Shown in pieces: positions 44,120-53,444 of a stretch of DNA of 64,000 bases. Where the stretch lies: NCBI GenBank assembly GCA_029779845.1, contig JAKOZT010000037.1, positions 124,001 through 188,000 of the forward strand, given 5' to 3'. Source of the DNA: Pseudomonadota bacterium. Its GTDB lineage: Bacteria > Pseudomonadota > Gammaproteobacteria > Burkholderiales > Burkholderiaceae_C. The position numbers and the translations under genes are program-made. The notes under the pieces are model-generated. The model saw only the letters and a program-made list of their open reading frames with translations. It made no database searches and was not told where the DNA came from. Within the stretch, counting starts at the first letter, position 1. Every line of letters starts with the position of its first letter.

Positions 44120-45814
44120 ATGAGCAGCGACAAGATCAACCGCCGTTCCGCCAACATCACCGAGGGCGTCGCGCGCGCGCCGAACCGCTCGATGTACTAC
44201 GCGCTCGGCTACGAGGAAGGCGACTTCAAGAAGCCGATGATCGGCGTGGCCAACGGCCACTCGACCATCACGCCGTGCAACTCCGGGCTGCAGCGGCTGG
44301 CCGACGCGGCGGTGATCGGCCTGAAGGAAGCCGGCGCGAATCCGCAGATCTTCGGCACGCCGACGATTTCGGACGGCATGGCGATGGGCACCGAGGGCAT
44401 GAAGTACTCGCTGGTGTCGCGCGAGGTGATCGCCGACTGCGTCGAGACCTGCGTCGGCGGCCAGTGGATGGACGGCGTGATGGTGATCGGCGGCTGCGAC
44501 AAGAACATGCCCGGCGGCATGATGGGCATGCTGCGCGCCAACGTGCCGGCGATCTACATCTACGGCGGCACCATCCTGCCGGGCCGCTACAAGGGCCAGG
44601 ACCTGAACATCGTCAGCGTGTTCGAGGCGGTCGGCCAGTTCACCGCCGGCAAGATGAGCGAGGAGGACTTCTGCCAGATCGAGCGCCACGCCATCCCCGG
44701 CAGCGGCTCGTGCGGCGGCATGTACACCGCCAACACGATGAGCTCGGCCTTCGAGGCGCTCGGGCTGTCGCTGCCCTACGCCTCGACGATGGCCAACGTC
44801 GAGGGCGAGATCGTCGGCATGGTCGAGCGTGCGGCCAAGGTGCTGATCGAGGCGGTGAAGAACGACCTCAAGCCGCGCGACATCGTCACGAAGAAGGCGA
44901 TCGAGAACGCGGTCGCGGTGATCATGGCCACCGGCGGCTCGACCAACGCGGTGCTGCACTTCCTGGCCATCGCGCACGCCGCCGGCGTCGAGTGGACCAT
45001 CGACGACTTCGAGCGCATCCGCCAGCGCACGCCGGTGCTGTGCGACCTCAAGCCCAGCGGCCAGTACCTCGCGGTCGACCTGCACCGCGCCGGCGGCATC
45101 CCGGCGGTGATGAAGGAGCTGCTGAGGGCCGGGCTGCTGCACGGCGACTGCATCACGATCACCGGCAAGACGGTGGCGCAAAACCTGGCCGACGTGCCCG
45201 AACTGTCGCGCGAGCAGAAGGTGATCAAGCCGGTGGCCGAGCCGATCTACGCGCAAGGCCACCTCGCGATCCTCAAGGGCAACCTCAGCCCCGAAGGCTG
45301 CGTCGCCAAGATCACCGGCTTGAAGAACCCGAAGATCACCGGCCCGGCGCGCGTGTTCGACGACGAACAATCGGCGCTCGCCGCGATCATGGCCGGCAAG
45401 ATCAAGGCCGGCGACGTGATGGTGCTGCGCTACCTCGGCCCCAAGGGCGGGCCCGGCATGCCGGAGATGCTCGCGCCCACCGGCGCGCTGATCGGCCAGG
45501 GCCTGGGCGAATCGGTCGGGCTGATCACCGACGGCCGCTTCTCCGGCGGCACCTGGGGCATGGTGGTGGGCCACGTGGCGCCGGAAGCCTACGCGGGCGG
45601 CAACATCGCGCTGGTGAAGGAAGGCGACTCGATCACCATCGACGCGACCACGCTGGTGCTGCAGCTCAACGTCGGCGACGAGGAGCTCGCGAAGCGCCGC
45701 GCCGCGTGGCAGCGCCCCGAGCCGCGCTACACGCGCGGCGTGCTGGCCAAGTTCGCGATGAATGCGTCGAGCGCCAGCTCGGGCGCGGTGCTCGACAAGT
45801 TCGAGCCGAAGTGA
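44120..45814 (+). CDS. ilvD: Dihydroxy-acid dehydratase
   Basis: A 564-residue Fe-S enzyme of branched-chain amino-acid synthesis that dehydrates dihydroxy-isovalerate and -methylvalerate. The iron-sulfur cysteines lie in [18 protein letters not shown] and [12 protein letters not shown], and the C-terminal [13 protein letters not shown] loop is typical. AGGAG precedes the ATG at 44120. The stop is directly followed by a bidirectional terminator. Length matches the family. Confidence 0.96.
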   Translation: MSSDKINRRSANITEGVARAPNRSMYYALGYEEGDFKKPMIGVANGHSTITPCNSGLQRLADAAVIGLKEAGANPQIFGTPTISDGMAMGTEGMKYSLVSREVIADCVETCVGGQWMDGVMVIGGCDKNMPGGMMGMLRANVPAIYIYGGTILPGRYKGQDLNIVSVFEAVGQFTAGKMSEEDFCQIERHAIPGSGSCGGMYTANTMSSAFEALGLSLPYASTMANVEGEIVGMVERAAKVLIEAVKNDLKPRDIVTKKAIENAVAVIMATGGSTNAVLHFLAIAHAAGVEWTIDDFERIRQRTPVLCDLKPSGQYLAVDLHRAGGIPAVMKELLRAGLLHGDCITITGKTVAQNLADVPELSREQKVIKPVAEPIYAQGHLAILKGNLSPEGCVAKITGLKNPKITGPARVFDDEQSALAAIMAGKIKAGDVMVLRYLGPKGGPGMPEMLAPTGALIGQGLGESVGLITDGRFSGGTWGMVVGHVAPEAYAGGNIALVKEGDSITIDATTLVLQLNVGDEELAKRRAAWQRPEPRYTRGVLAKFAMNASSASSGAVLDKFEPK

Positions 45815-45820
45815 GGGCTT

Positions 45821-45852
45821 GAAGAAGGGCCGGCTACTTGCCGGCCTTCTTC
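45821..45852. terminator. Bidirectional terminator between ilvD and the Trp-rich gene
   Basis: GAAGAAGGG-CCGGC and GCCGG-CCTTCTTC form a long stem (one bulged base) around the loop TACTT. It lies 6 bp after ilvD and covers the last six codons of the convergent Trp-rich gene, so it can end transcripts from both sides. Confidence 0.7.
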
Positions 45853-46112
45853 GCGCGCTTGGCCATCTTGTCCATGCCGAGCGAGACGAGGTTCTTCTCG
45901 CGCCGCTCGCGCTTGCGCGCTTCCATCTTCTCGATCTCGCGGCGCTTGGTCAGGCCGGTGCCGTCGGCCCAGGCCCACCACACCGCGGCCAGCGCGAAGG
46001 GCACGCAGAACTTCCACAGGTCGCCGGTGAGGTTCCACGTCCACGCGGCCATCGGGCCGAAGCCGAGGAAGTGCAGCAGGATGATGATGACGCCGATGAT
46101 GATGAAAATCAT
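45834..46112 (-). CDS. TIGR04438-type small Trp-rich protein
   Basis: A 92-residue protein with one hydrophobic N-terminal segment (IFIIIGVIIILLHFLGFGP), a Trp-rich central part (WTWNLTGDLWKFCVPFALAAVWWAWAD in pieces) and a long basic helix (KRREIEKMEARKRERREKN in pieces). It matches the small Trp-rich family that is common in Burkholderiales and has no known function. Its 3' end doubles as a terminator arm. Confidence 0.82.
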   Translation of the reverse strand: MIFIIIGVIIILLHFLGFGPMAAWTWNLTGDLWKFCVPFALAAVWWAWADGTGLTKRREIEKMEARKRERREKNLVSLGMDKMAKRAKKAGK

Positions 46113-46148
46113 TCCCGCTGCTCCTTCGCGCCGGCACGGTTATGCGGC

Positions 46149-46175
46149 TTGCGCGTCAACCGCTGCCCCTACAAT
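46149..46175 (+). promoter_or_regulatory. Possible sigma-70 promoter for cytochrome c
   Basis: TTGCGC at 46149-46154 and TACAAT at 46170-46175 are 15 bases apart, shorter than ideal. It lies about 90 bases upstream of the cytochrome c ATG in one of the few AT-richer patches. Confidence 0.35.
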
Positions 46176-46262
46176 TCGTTGTTGTCACTGTAGCCGACAG
46201 CCTGACCACCGGGGTGTCGAAACCTCCGCGGATTTCCCGTTTGATTTCTCGAAAGGAAAACG

Positions 46263-46574
46263 ATGAAGCTGGTCCCCGCCCTCACGCTGATTGCCGCCGC
46301 GATCACCGTGTCCGCTCCCGCGATGGCCGATGAGGCCCTCGCCAAGGCCAAGAACTGCCTGGCCTGCCACTCGGTCGACAAGAAGGTTCTCGGCCCGGCC
46401 TACAAGGAAGTGGCCGCCAAGTACGCCGGCCAGAAGGACGCCGTCGACAAGCTGTCGCAGAAGATCATCAAGGGCGGCGTGGGCGTCTGGGGCCAGGTTC
46501 CGATGCCTCCCAACGCCAACGTCAACGAAGCCGAGGCGAAGAAGCTGGTCACCTGGATCCTGAGCCTGAAGTGA
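46263..46574 (+). CDS. Periplasmic class I cytochrome c (c551/c552 type)
   Basis: A 103-residue exported heme protein. The signal peptide ends at SAPAMA near residue 22; the CLACH heme motif is at 32-36 and Met in VPMPPN is the axial ligand. It carries single electrons in the periplasm, for example to a terminal oxidase or nitrite reductase. It is transcribed alone: a hairpin C-GGGCC-TTCG-GGCCC-G and then a full terminator follow. Confidence 0.93.
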   Translation: MKLVPALTLIAAAITVSAPAMADEALAKAKNCLACHSVDKKVLGPAYKEVAAKYAGQKDAVDKLSQKIIKGGVGVWGQVPMPPNANVNEAEAKKLVTWILSLK

Positions 46575-46605
46575 TCCTCGGGCCTTCGGGCCCGCCCCGA
46601 AGAAG

Positions 46606-46630
46606 AAGCCCCGCCGACGCGGGGCTTTTT
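46606..46630 (+). terminator. Intrinsic terminator after cytochrome c
   Basis: GCCCCGC (46608-46614), loop CGAC and GCGGGGC (46619-46625) with flanking AA/TT, followed by five Ts. A separate hairpin with a TTCG loop lies just before it at 46579-46594. It marks the left edge of the lower-GC block. Confidence 0.92.
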
Positions 46631-46688
46631 CATCTCAGGTGGGCATCGCGGCACATCAGGCGTTGCCGGTCTCAACGAGAAACCGACC

Positions 46689-47615
46689 ATGGGAATTCGC
46701 AGATCGCAGCTCCCCGAACGACTGGCAATTGCGGAGCTGAACGCCTTGAATGCGCGTCATGGCCACGCCTGCCGTCCGAGCAGCCGGATTCCCCCGAACC
46801 CATTGGGATCATTCAAGGCGGTGGAGCTGGAACCAGGGCTTCGGCTGTTCATTGCCGATGTCGAGCTTCCCGCAGGCGCGCCTGTCGAGAACCGCTACAA
46901 CCAGGGGCTGTTCTGCAGTCTTTGCCTGGAAGGGCGCATGCACTGCCGCTTGAACGGCGATCCGGAGCCCATCGTCTTTCAGGCGGGCGATCTGTGGTTC
47001 CAGGAGATCGCGCCAGGGGACGTTTGGGTCAGCGAGCAGCAGGAACATGGCCGTTTCCGCAGCCTGTGCCTGGAGATAGACCGGACCTGGATGACGCAGC
47101 TTCCAGCGGATGCACCCCATGGTGCGCCCCTGCCCGCCACCGCGGCACTGCGCAAGTACGCTTCGGTCGCCTTCTACATGGATGCGCAGACGCCGCCGCC
47201 CCGGCACCTCCGGTTGCGTGCCCTGGGGATGATGATGATGGCCGAAGCCCTGGACGCAGCCGCCAGGCACCCGCCGATCCTCTCCGCAAACGTCGTGCGC
47301 AGCCGCGATCTGCCGCTGCTCGCGGCCGCACGTTCGCTGATCGAGCGCGAGTACGAACAGGCTTGGACAATGGAGCAAATCGCGACGCGTGTCGGACTGC
47401 CCGTGCGTCGGCTGAACTCGGGCTTCCGGCAGGCTTTCGGCAGCACCGTGTTTGGTCACCTCCAGGCCGTCCGGATGGCAAGAGCCTATGACCTGCTCCG
47501 GCAAGGCAGGCCGGTCACTTCGGTAGCGCTGGAAGTGGGGTATGCCTCTCTCGGCAGCTTTTCCCGGGCCTATCGAGCGGCCTATGGGCGCGCCCCGAGC
47601 ACCGATGCCGGCTGA
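46689..47615 (+). CDS. AraC-family regulator (PchR-like)
   Basis: A 308-residue regulator with an N-terminal beta-rich sensor part (about 35-170) and an AraC HTH pair (about 215-305, WTMEQIATRVGLPVRRLNSGFRQAFG and VALEVGYASLGSFSRAYRAAYG in pieces). The layout and the TonB-dependent receptor gene 101 bp downstream are like the PchR/FptA and YbtA/FyuA pairs, in which the regulator responds to a ferric siderophore. Third-position GC is lower than in the genes on its left. Confidence 0.82.
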   Translation: MGIRRSQLPERLAIAELNALNARHGHACRPSSRIPPNPLGSFKAVELEPGLRLFIADVELPAGAPVENRYNQGLFCSLCLEGRMHCRLNGDPEPIVFQAGDLWFQEIAPGDVWVSEQQEHGRFRSLCLEIDRTWMTQLPADAPHGAPLPATAALRKYASVAFYMDAQTPPPRHLRLRALGMMMMAEALDAAARHPPILSANVVRSRDLPLLAAARSLIEREYEQAWTMEQIATRVGLPVRRLNSGFRQAFGSTVFGHLQAVRMARAYDLLRQGRPVTSVALEVGYASLGSFSRAYRAAYGRAPSTDAG

Positions 47616-47677
47616 CAGGGGGAGCGATCGGCACACAGTTGGCACCGTGAAGCAAAGCGGCATGCTGCGGAGCACAA

Positions 47678-47703
47678 GACAATTGAGATTGATTCTTATT
47701 GTC
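47678..47703 (+). promoter_or_regulatory. Fur-box-like operator before the TonB receptor
   Basis: AATTGAGATTGATTCTTATT (47681-47700) fits the 19-bp Fur consensus closely, and the outer bases GACAAT/ATTGTC (47678-47683 and 47698-47703) make a dyad. It lies 14 bp before the receptor ATG, so iron repression is expected. Confidence 0.75.
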
Positions 47704-47716
47704 ATGAGGTTCCGGC

Positions 47717-49867
47717 ATGTCCATCGGCCACGCGCGCGTCTCGCTCATCGTCACAACAGCCATTTGCGCAGCACCTGCCTACGGACAGGCCGCCACCGAG
47801 GCCGAACCGGCGACATTGGACGCCGTGGTCGTGAGCGGCGCGCGCAAGCGCGTCGACAACCTTCAGGAAGTCCCGCAAAGCGCCACCGTCCTTTCTCGCG
47901 AACAAGTGCGGGAAGCACGCATCAACACCGTGGAACAGCTGCAGGCATTCGTGCCCAACTTCCGCGTCAACACCGCCGGCGGACGCGGCGGCAAGGGAGC
48001 CATCTCGATCCGGGGGCTGTCGAACACGGATTTCTCCAAAGACCCTTCGGTCGGGGTCTACATCGACGACGTGCCGTTCACCGACCTGAGCGTCTACAGC
48101 AGCATCCTGTTCGATGTCGAGAGCATCGAAGTGCTGCGCGGCCCCCAGAGCACGCTGTATGGCGCGAACACCCCTGCGGGCATCATCAACGTCGTCACGG
48201 CTCTGCCTTCGCGAGAGTTCGGCGGCGAAGCCGAGGTCGAGTACAGCAGCCGCAATACCTTGTTGACGCGCGCGCGTCTGACCGGGCCGCTGGGTATGCA
48301 AGGCCTGACCGGCAGCCTGGCCCTGATCCGAGAAACTTCCGACGGCTTCATCACCAATCGTTTCAACGATCGTCCCTTCGACAAGCGAAAGACCGAAGCG
48401 TTCCGGGGAAAACTGCGCTGGGAGCCCCATGCCGACTGGGACGCCAACCTCCTGTTGCAGCATGCCGAGATCGACGACACCGGCGGCCCATTCCACTACG
48501 TCCCCGTTGATTCGGGCGCCTATGCCGCAGCGGTGCCCGGCGCGCCTCGGCTGGGCCGCCAGGAGATCTGGCAGAACCGCACGGATGGGCAGGTGGGCGG
48601 CAAGGAGTGGGTGGGCGCCCTGCGCGTCAACTACCATGGAGAGGCTTTCCAGCTTGCATCCATCACTTCGCATCGCCAGCGCAAGGAAAACTTTTCCAAC
48701 TGGGATACGGACGACACCGCCAGCCCCTTCGACATCAGCCCATTGCTCGGGCTGCCGCCCGGCAGCTATCTGGTGCCGGGCATCACCGGCATGTACGACG
48801 GCAAGACGCGGCAGACGACGCAGGAGTTCCGCATCCAGTCTCCGGCAGGTGCGCCGGAATCATTCATCTGGCTGGCCGGCATCTATTTGAGTGATTCGAC
48901 CGAAAATGGGTACGGCAGCTTCAGTATCGAAAATGCGCCGACTCCGCTGCAAACGGCGGACTTGAACTACAAGCAGTCCAGCCAGGCCGTCTTCGGCCAA
49001 AGCACATGGCGTTTCCTTGGCGATCGCCTCGGTCTGACCACCGGTCTGCGGTACGAGACCGTCGAACGCGAAGGCAACAATGCCAGCATTCCCAACCACG
49101 GCGGCAGCAAGCGATTCGACCAGTGGCTACCGCGCATCGGCATGGATTGGCGTTTCTCCAACGATTCCATGGCATATGTGGACGTAGCCAGAGGCTGGAA
49201 GGCCGGCGGCTTCGCCATCGAATCGCCCGCCGGGCAGCCCTTTCGTTTTGATCCCGAGGTTGTCACCAACACCGAGATCGGCATCAAATCGATCTGGCTG
49301 GACGGCCGCCTCTCCCTGAATGCAGCCCTGTTCCACATGGGAGCCAAAGACTATCAGGATACCGTCCGCGTGGACTCGTTGACGCGCTACCTTTCCAACG
49401 CGGACAGGGTGCGCAACCGTGGTTTGGAAATCGAGGCGCAGTGGCGTCCGGCTCGTCAACTGGAACTGGGTGCGACATTCGGCTATCTGGATGCCAAGTA
49501 CGTCGACTATGCCAACCCTGATGGCAGCAATTTCAACGGGAACCGAGTGGTTCTAACGCCCAAGCATTCGATCGGCGTCAACGCAACCTGGCGCGCCGGC
49601 AATGGACTCTACGCGCGCGCAGACGTGATGCAGTACTCGGATTACTACTTCGACCGTGAGAATGCCCAGCGGCAGCCCGGCTACACCTTGGTGAACGCCA
49701 AGATCGGCTACAAGCGCGACGCCTGGGAAGTGTTTGCTTTTGGCGAGAACCTGGCCAATGCGCACTATTACGAACGCATGTTCCCGGGAACCATGCACTC
49801 CAATCTTCAGTTCGGCTCCCCGGAGAAGCCGCGCCGCTTCGGCGTGGGTGCCAGGATCGATTTTTGA
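47717..49867 (+). CDS. TonB-dependent outer-membrane receptor (FyuA/FptA-like)
   Basis: A 716-residue receptor: signal peptide (to about 25), TonB-box-like DAVVVSGARK (about 34-43), plug domain with ISIRGLSNTDFSKDP, VYIDDVPFTD and VEVLRG-type SIEVLRGPQSTLYGANTPAG, and a 22-strand barrel with the C-terminal aromatic end GVGARIDF. The plug is closest, by eye, to siderophore receptors of the yersiniabactin/pyochelin group. It carries a substrate across the outer membrane using TonB energy. The Fur-like box upstream supports an iron role; hydrocarbon import cannot be excluded. Confidence 0.88.
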   Translation: MSIGHARVSLIVTTAICAAPAYGQAATEAEPATLDAVVVSGARKRVDNLQEVPQSATVLSREQVREARINTVEQLQAFVPNFRVNTAGGRGGKGAISIRGLSNTDFSKDPSVGVYIDDVPFTDLSVYSSILFDVESIEVLRGPQSTLYGANTPAGIINVVTALPSREFGGEAEVEYSSRNTLLTRARLTGPLGMQGLTGSLALIRETSDGFITNRFNDRPFDKRKTEAFRGKLRWEPHADWDANLLLQHAEIDDTGGPFHYVPVDSGAYAAAVPGAPRLGRQEIWQNRTDGQVGGKEWVGALRVNYHGEAFQLASITSHRQRKENFSNWDTDDTASPFDISPLLGLPPGSYLVPGITGMYDGKTRQTTQEFRIQSPAGAPESFIWLAGIYLSDSTENGYGSFSIENAPTPLQTADLNYKQSSQAVFGQSTWRFLGDRLGLTTGLRYETVEREGNNASIPNHGGSKRFDQWLPRIGMDWRFSNDSMAYVDVARGWKAGGFAIESPAGQPFRFDPEVVTNTEIGIKSIWLDGRLSLNAALFHMGAKDYQDTVRVDSLTRYLSNADRVRNRGLEIEAQWRPARQLELGATFGYLDAKYVDYANPDGSNFNGNRVVLTPKHSIGVNATWRAGNGLYARADVMQYSDYYFDRENAQRQPGYTLVNAKIGYKRDAWEVFAFGENLANAHYYERMFPGTMHSNLQFGSPEKPRRFGVGARIDF

Positions 49868-49911
49868 AGTGGACATTGCGCACCCGTGCCGGCGAGGCGA
49901 TCGACCCCGGC

Positions 49912-50967
49912 TCAGAGCGACTCATCGGACTCTGAACGCTTTCGACTTTCGGCCTGACGGTACTGGGATGGCGAAACGCCATGCCAGCGCTTGAAGGCCT
50001 GCGAGAAACAGGACGGGCTCGAATACCCCAGCCTCGCGGCGATGCCGCTCATTGCTTGACTGGGGTCGCGAACAAGCTCCGCCGCAAGCTCCGATCGGCC
50101 ATCGGAAATCAGCGATCGAAACGTCTGACCCTCTCGTTGCAGCCGGCGCTTGAGGGTCCGCTTGCTCGTGTTGGTGAGCTTGCTGATCGTCTCCAGCGTG
50201 GGGATGGCCGGAGAGGTCGAGATCGTCAGGTATTCCTTGACGAGTTCACCGACGTGGACCGCCACGCGCCGTTGCTCGAGAAGGCGTCTGCAGACCTGGT
50301 CGCACATCGCCGCCGTGGTGGGGTTGGCGGTCGATGGCCTGTAGCCGAGCCACTTCGCGGGAAACGAAAGATGGTAGCGGGGACCGCTGGTCGAGACCGG
50401 GGCCCCATTGACTGTCTGCAATCTCTCCGGGACACCGTAGATCCGCCCCCGACCGCCTTGCAGGAAGAATCCGCTGAGGCGGAACTTCGGTCCACCGACA
50501 TCCTGGAGAAGCGCAGCGGCCGTTCCCATTTCTCGCTCCACCACGAAGCGCTTCAGGCTTGGCGCCAAGTCGGGGGGTGAAAAGGTCAGCAACGCCTCTT
50601 CGCCTCGAATGACCTTCTCGATCACCGAGTAGGCAAAGGTCAGATGGATGTAGCGCAAGGCCATGTCCACCGCGTCTCCAAGCGTGGCGCTGGAAATCAG
50701 CCCGTAGCCCCACATGCCGAAGGCGGAGAAGTGGCACCCCAGGCCAATGTCCAGGCCCAGGCCCGGCGGGCGGCCCACAGAACGCAGCAGGTTGTCGATG
50801 ACCCGGAGCTCTTGCGTCGCGGACAGCTTCGAGTTTGGATCCTGCAGCTGACCGAGCGTGAGCCGACTGCCCCGCAGCAGCGCCTCCGGCTGGACGCCGC
50901 GCTCGGCGCCCACCTCAAGCAGCTTCAACACGCCGGACGGATCTCGAGCGAAGTCCCAAAAACTCAT
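49912..50967 (-). CDS. AraC-family regulator (OruR/ArgR-like) of the hydroxylase operon
   Basis: A 351-residue regulator with the N-terminal arabinose-binding-type domain (PF12625-like, LLEVGAERGVQPEALLRGSRLT, FSAFGMWGYGLISSATLGDAV in pieces) and a C-terminal AraC HTH (about 245-335, SGIAARLGYSSPSCFSQAFKRWHG in part). It is divergent from the electron-transfer gene of the membrane hydroxylase over 191 bp. Regulators of this subgroup often sit beside alkane hydroxylase genes, so induction by the substrate is likely. Confidence 0.85.
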   Translation of the reverse strand: MSFWDFARDPSGVLKLLEVGAERGVQPEALLRGSRLTLGQLQDPNSKLSATQELRVIDNLLRSVGRPPGLGLDIGLGCHFSAFGMWGYGLISSATLGDAVDMALRYIHLTFAYSVIEKVIRGEEALLTFSPPDLAPSLKRFVVEREMGTAAALLQDVGGPKFRLSGFFLQGGRGRIYGVPERLQTVNGAPVSTSGPRYHLSFPAKWLGYRPSTANPTTAAMCDQVCRRLLEQRRVAVHVGELVKEYLTISTSPAIPTLETISKLTNTSKRTLKRRLQREGQTFRSLISDGRSELAAELVRDPSQAMSGIAARLGYSSPSCFSQAFKRWHGVSPSQYRQAESRKRSESDESL

Positions 50968-51158
50968 TGGAAGAAACCCTCAGAGCCGAGCAATGTGGCC
51001 TCTTTTCTAAAGTCTGGCACGCTTCTTCGGATTGAGCAAGCGGCTCGGAATATCGAAGATCCGCCCGCAACGAACGGCCGAACTCTTCGATCGCCATGCC
51101 TCCACAGTCCGCTCCTCCCGGCCCTCGCCCACATCGACATCACCCCACGGAATAGCCG

Positions 51159-52196
51159 ATGTTCTCCTTCTTTTCTCGCGCGAAGCCGGTCACCGCAACG
51201 ATCAACGGAAAGCCGATCGAGGTACGACCCAAGGAAACGATCCTCACGGCCGCCCTGCGAAACGGAATTCCGTTTCCGCACAGCTGCCGAGTCGGTGGAT
51301 GCGCCACCTGCAAGTGCAGATTGCTGAGCGGGAACGTAAGGCAACTGACCGATGCGTCCTATCTCCTTTCCGACGAGGATCTCGACAACCGTTTCGTGCT
51401 GGCCTGCCAGAGCATCCCCCGAAGCGACGTCGAGATCGAAGTGGACAACGCGGCGGCAGCGGCGGCACGCCGGACCCGGGCCAAGGTGCTGTCCCGAGAC
51501 CGATTGACGCATGACATCGTGCGCCTGCGGGTTCAGTTGGAGGAAGCGCTTCCCTATCGGGCCGGCCAGTTTGCGATGCTGGAGTTCGATGCGCTGCCCG
51601 GTGCGCCCCGCAGCTACTCGTTCGCATCGCCACCGAATCCGGACGGGCAAACCAGCTTCTTCGTCCGAAGAGTTCCCGGCGGCGTCTTCTCCACCTTCGT
51701 GCACGAAGGTGGCGTCGTCGGCTCGCATCTGAGCATCGAGGGGCCGATGGGTGACTTCTGGCTGCGCCCGGGATCCGGCCCGCTCCTGATGGTCGCCGGC
51801 GGCAGCGGATTGGCTCCGATCTTGGCGATGCTGGCAGAGCGCCTGGAGGAAGGAGAGTCGCGCCCCGTGCACCTCTACTTCGGCGCGCGCGCTCGCGATG
51901 ATCTCTACGGGCGAGATTCCATCGGCAGGCTGCAAGCCCAATGGGGATCGAACTTCAGCTTTGTTCCGGTGCTTTCCGCCGAGCCCGTCGGGTCGGAATG
52001 GACGGGGCCGAGAGGCATGGTGGCCGACTTTCTCCCGCCCCAGGTCGCGAGGAACGCCGAGGCCTATCTCTGCGGTCCGCCTCCCATGGTCGATGCCGCC
52101 TTCGAGAAGCTGCTGAGCGCCGGCGCCCCGCGAGAACACATTCGCGCCGACCGTTTCACGACGCTGAAAGACGGCCCGATTTCCTCGGCGGCCTGA
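51159..52196 (+). CDS. Ferredoxin-NAD(P)H reductase fusion (XylA/CymAb-like)
   Basis: A 345-residue electron-transfer protein. Residues 1-95 are a plant-type [2Fe-2S] ferredoxin with Cys43, Cys48, Cys51 and Cys83; 100-200 is the FAD domain with RSYSFAS; 200-335 is the NAD domain with GGSGLAPILAML and CGPPPMVDAA. This fused type replaces separate rubredoxin and rubredoxin reductase and feeds XylM or p-cymene-type membrane hydroxylases. It lies 23 bp before the hydroxylase gene in the same operon. Confidence 0.93.
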   Translation: MFSFFSRAKPVTATINGKPIEVRPKETILTAALRNGIPFPHSCRVGGCATCKCRLLSGNVRQLTDASYLLSDEDLDNRFVLACQSIPRSDVEIEVDNAAAAAARRTRAKVLSRDRLTHDIVRLRVQLEEALPYRAGQFAMLEFDALPGAPRSYSFASPPNPDGQTSFFVRRVPGGVFSTFVHEGGVVGSHLSIEGPMGDFWLRPGSGPLLMVAGGSGLAPILAMLAERLEEGESRPVHLYFGARARDDLYGRDSIGRLQAQWGSNFSFVPVLSAEPVGSEWTGPRGMVADFLPPQVARNAEAYLCGPPPMVDAAFEKLLSAGAPREHIRADRFTTLKDGPISSAA

Positions 52197-52219
52197 ACCT
52201 TTCGTTCCAGGAGACAAGC

Positions 52220-53383
52220 ATGATGCTCTTGCACTATCTGAAGTATTTCCTCTTCCACGCGGTCGGCGCTGCCGCCTGTGTCGCGATCTTCGCCGGCGGC
52301 ATATGGACGCCGGCGGGATTCGCGGCCATCCTGATCTACTACGTCGTCGGCGATGCGATCTTCGGCGACGACAGATCGACGCCGAGGTATGGCCTTCAGT
52401 GGCTCCTCACCGCGCAGTTGTGGCTGGCACTGCCGCTGGTCTCGGCAATCGTGTTCGCGATGCTCTGGAGTGTGAGCACCGGAGACTTCGGTGGAGTGGG
52501 ACGGTGGATCCAGGCTCAAACCGGCTTCGACGTCTTCGCGGCGCGTGCCGCCACGGACGGGTGGGAGCACGCGGCGGGCGTCTTGCTCACCATTCTGATG
52601 ATCGGCATCTGCGGAACGATTCCCGCGCACGAACTCACTCACCGCACCTGGGATCCGATGTCAATGCTGGTGGGCCGCTGGCTTCTGGCGTTCAGCTTCG
52701 ACACGAACTTCTCGATCGAGCACGTCTACGGACACCATCGCTACGTCTCCACCGTTGACGATCCGGCGACGGCACCGCGCGGCCGCAGCGTCTACTTCCA
52801 CGTCCTCGCTTCGACCCTCAAGGGCCATCGCAGCGCATGGAACATCGAGAAGCGCCGGCTTCAGCGGGACGGCAGGACGGTTCTTTCGCCTCGCAACGCC
52901 GTCCTGCGCGGCATTGCGATGAGCGGCTTGCTGCTCGTCGCCGCTTACGAGATCGCCGGAGCAACCGGGGTGCTGGTCTTCACGGCCTGCGCGCTGGGCG
53001 CGAAGGCGCTGCTCGAGATCGTGAACTACATGGAGCACTATGGAATGGTTCGGAACCCGGCGCTGCCGGTTCAGCCGCGCCACTCCTGGAACACCAACCG
53101 CCGCATCAGCTCCTGGTCGATGTTCAACCTGACCCGGCATTCCCATCACCATGCCCAGGGCGAGGTTCCCTACCAGGACCTCAAGCCGATGCCGGATGCC
53201 CCGCAAATGATCACCGGCTATCTGACGACCATCATCGTCACACTGATTCCCCCGCTGTGGCACAGGTTGATGACGCCGAAGATTCTCGAGTGGGACCGCG
53301 TCCACGCCTCTGCCGAGGAGAAGCTGCTGGCCAGGAACGCCAATGCGGCGAGCGGGATCCGCGCCCTTCAGGCACGGAGCTAG
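52220..53383 (+). CDS. AlkB/XylM-family membrane di-iron hydroxylase
   Basis: A 387-residue integral membrane hydroxylase. The histidine boxes are intact: HELTHR (137-142), EHVYGHH (167-173), MEHYG (271-275) and RHSHHHA (306-312), with several hydrophobic helices (about 10-45, 62-85, 118-135, 232-265). The C-terminal DAPQM and IPPLWHRLM resemble XylM, while EHYG and RHSHHHA fit AlkB. It should insert one oxygen atom into an alkane or a methyl-aromatic, using electrons from the reductase upstream. Substrate is open. AGGAG precedes the ATG at 52220. Confidence 0.9.
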   Translation: MMLLHYLKYFLFHAVGAAACVAIFAGGIWTPAGFAAILIYYVVGDAIFGDDRSTPRYGLQWLLTAQLWLALPLVSAIVFAMLWSVSTGDFGGVGRWIQAQTGFDVFAARAATDGWEHAAGVLLTILMIGICGTIPAHELTHRTWDPMSMLVGRWLLAFSFDTNFSIEHVYGHHRYVSTVDDPATAPRGRSVYFHVLASTLKGHRSAWNIEKRRLQRDGRTVLSPRNAVLRGIAMSGLLLVAAYEIAGATGVLVFTACALGAKALLEIVNYMEHYGMVRNPALPVQPRHSWNTNRRISSWSMFNLTRHSHHHAQGEVPYQDLKPMPDAPQMITGYLTTIIVTLIPPLWHRLMTPKILEWDRVHASAEEKLLARNANAASGIRALQARS

Positions 53384-53444
53384 GCAATCCTCGACTGTTC
53401 AGCGCTCGGCTCTAGGCGGCAGTTGAGTCGATGCCGGAGTACCT

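Noticed and set aside
47717-49867. The TonB receptor as an alkane importer
   Set aside because: The Fur-like box and the AraC neighbour point to iron uptake; hydrocarbon import was kept only as a remote option.
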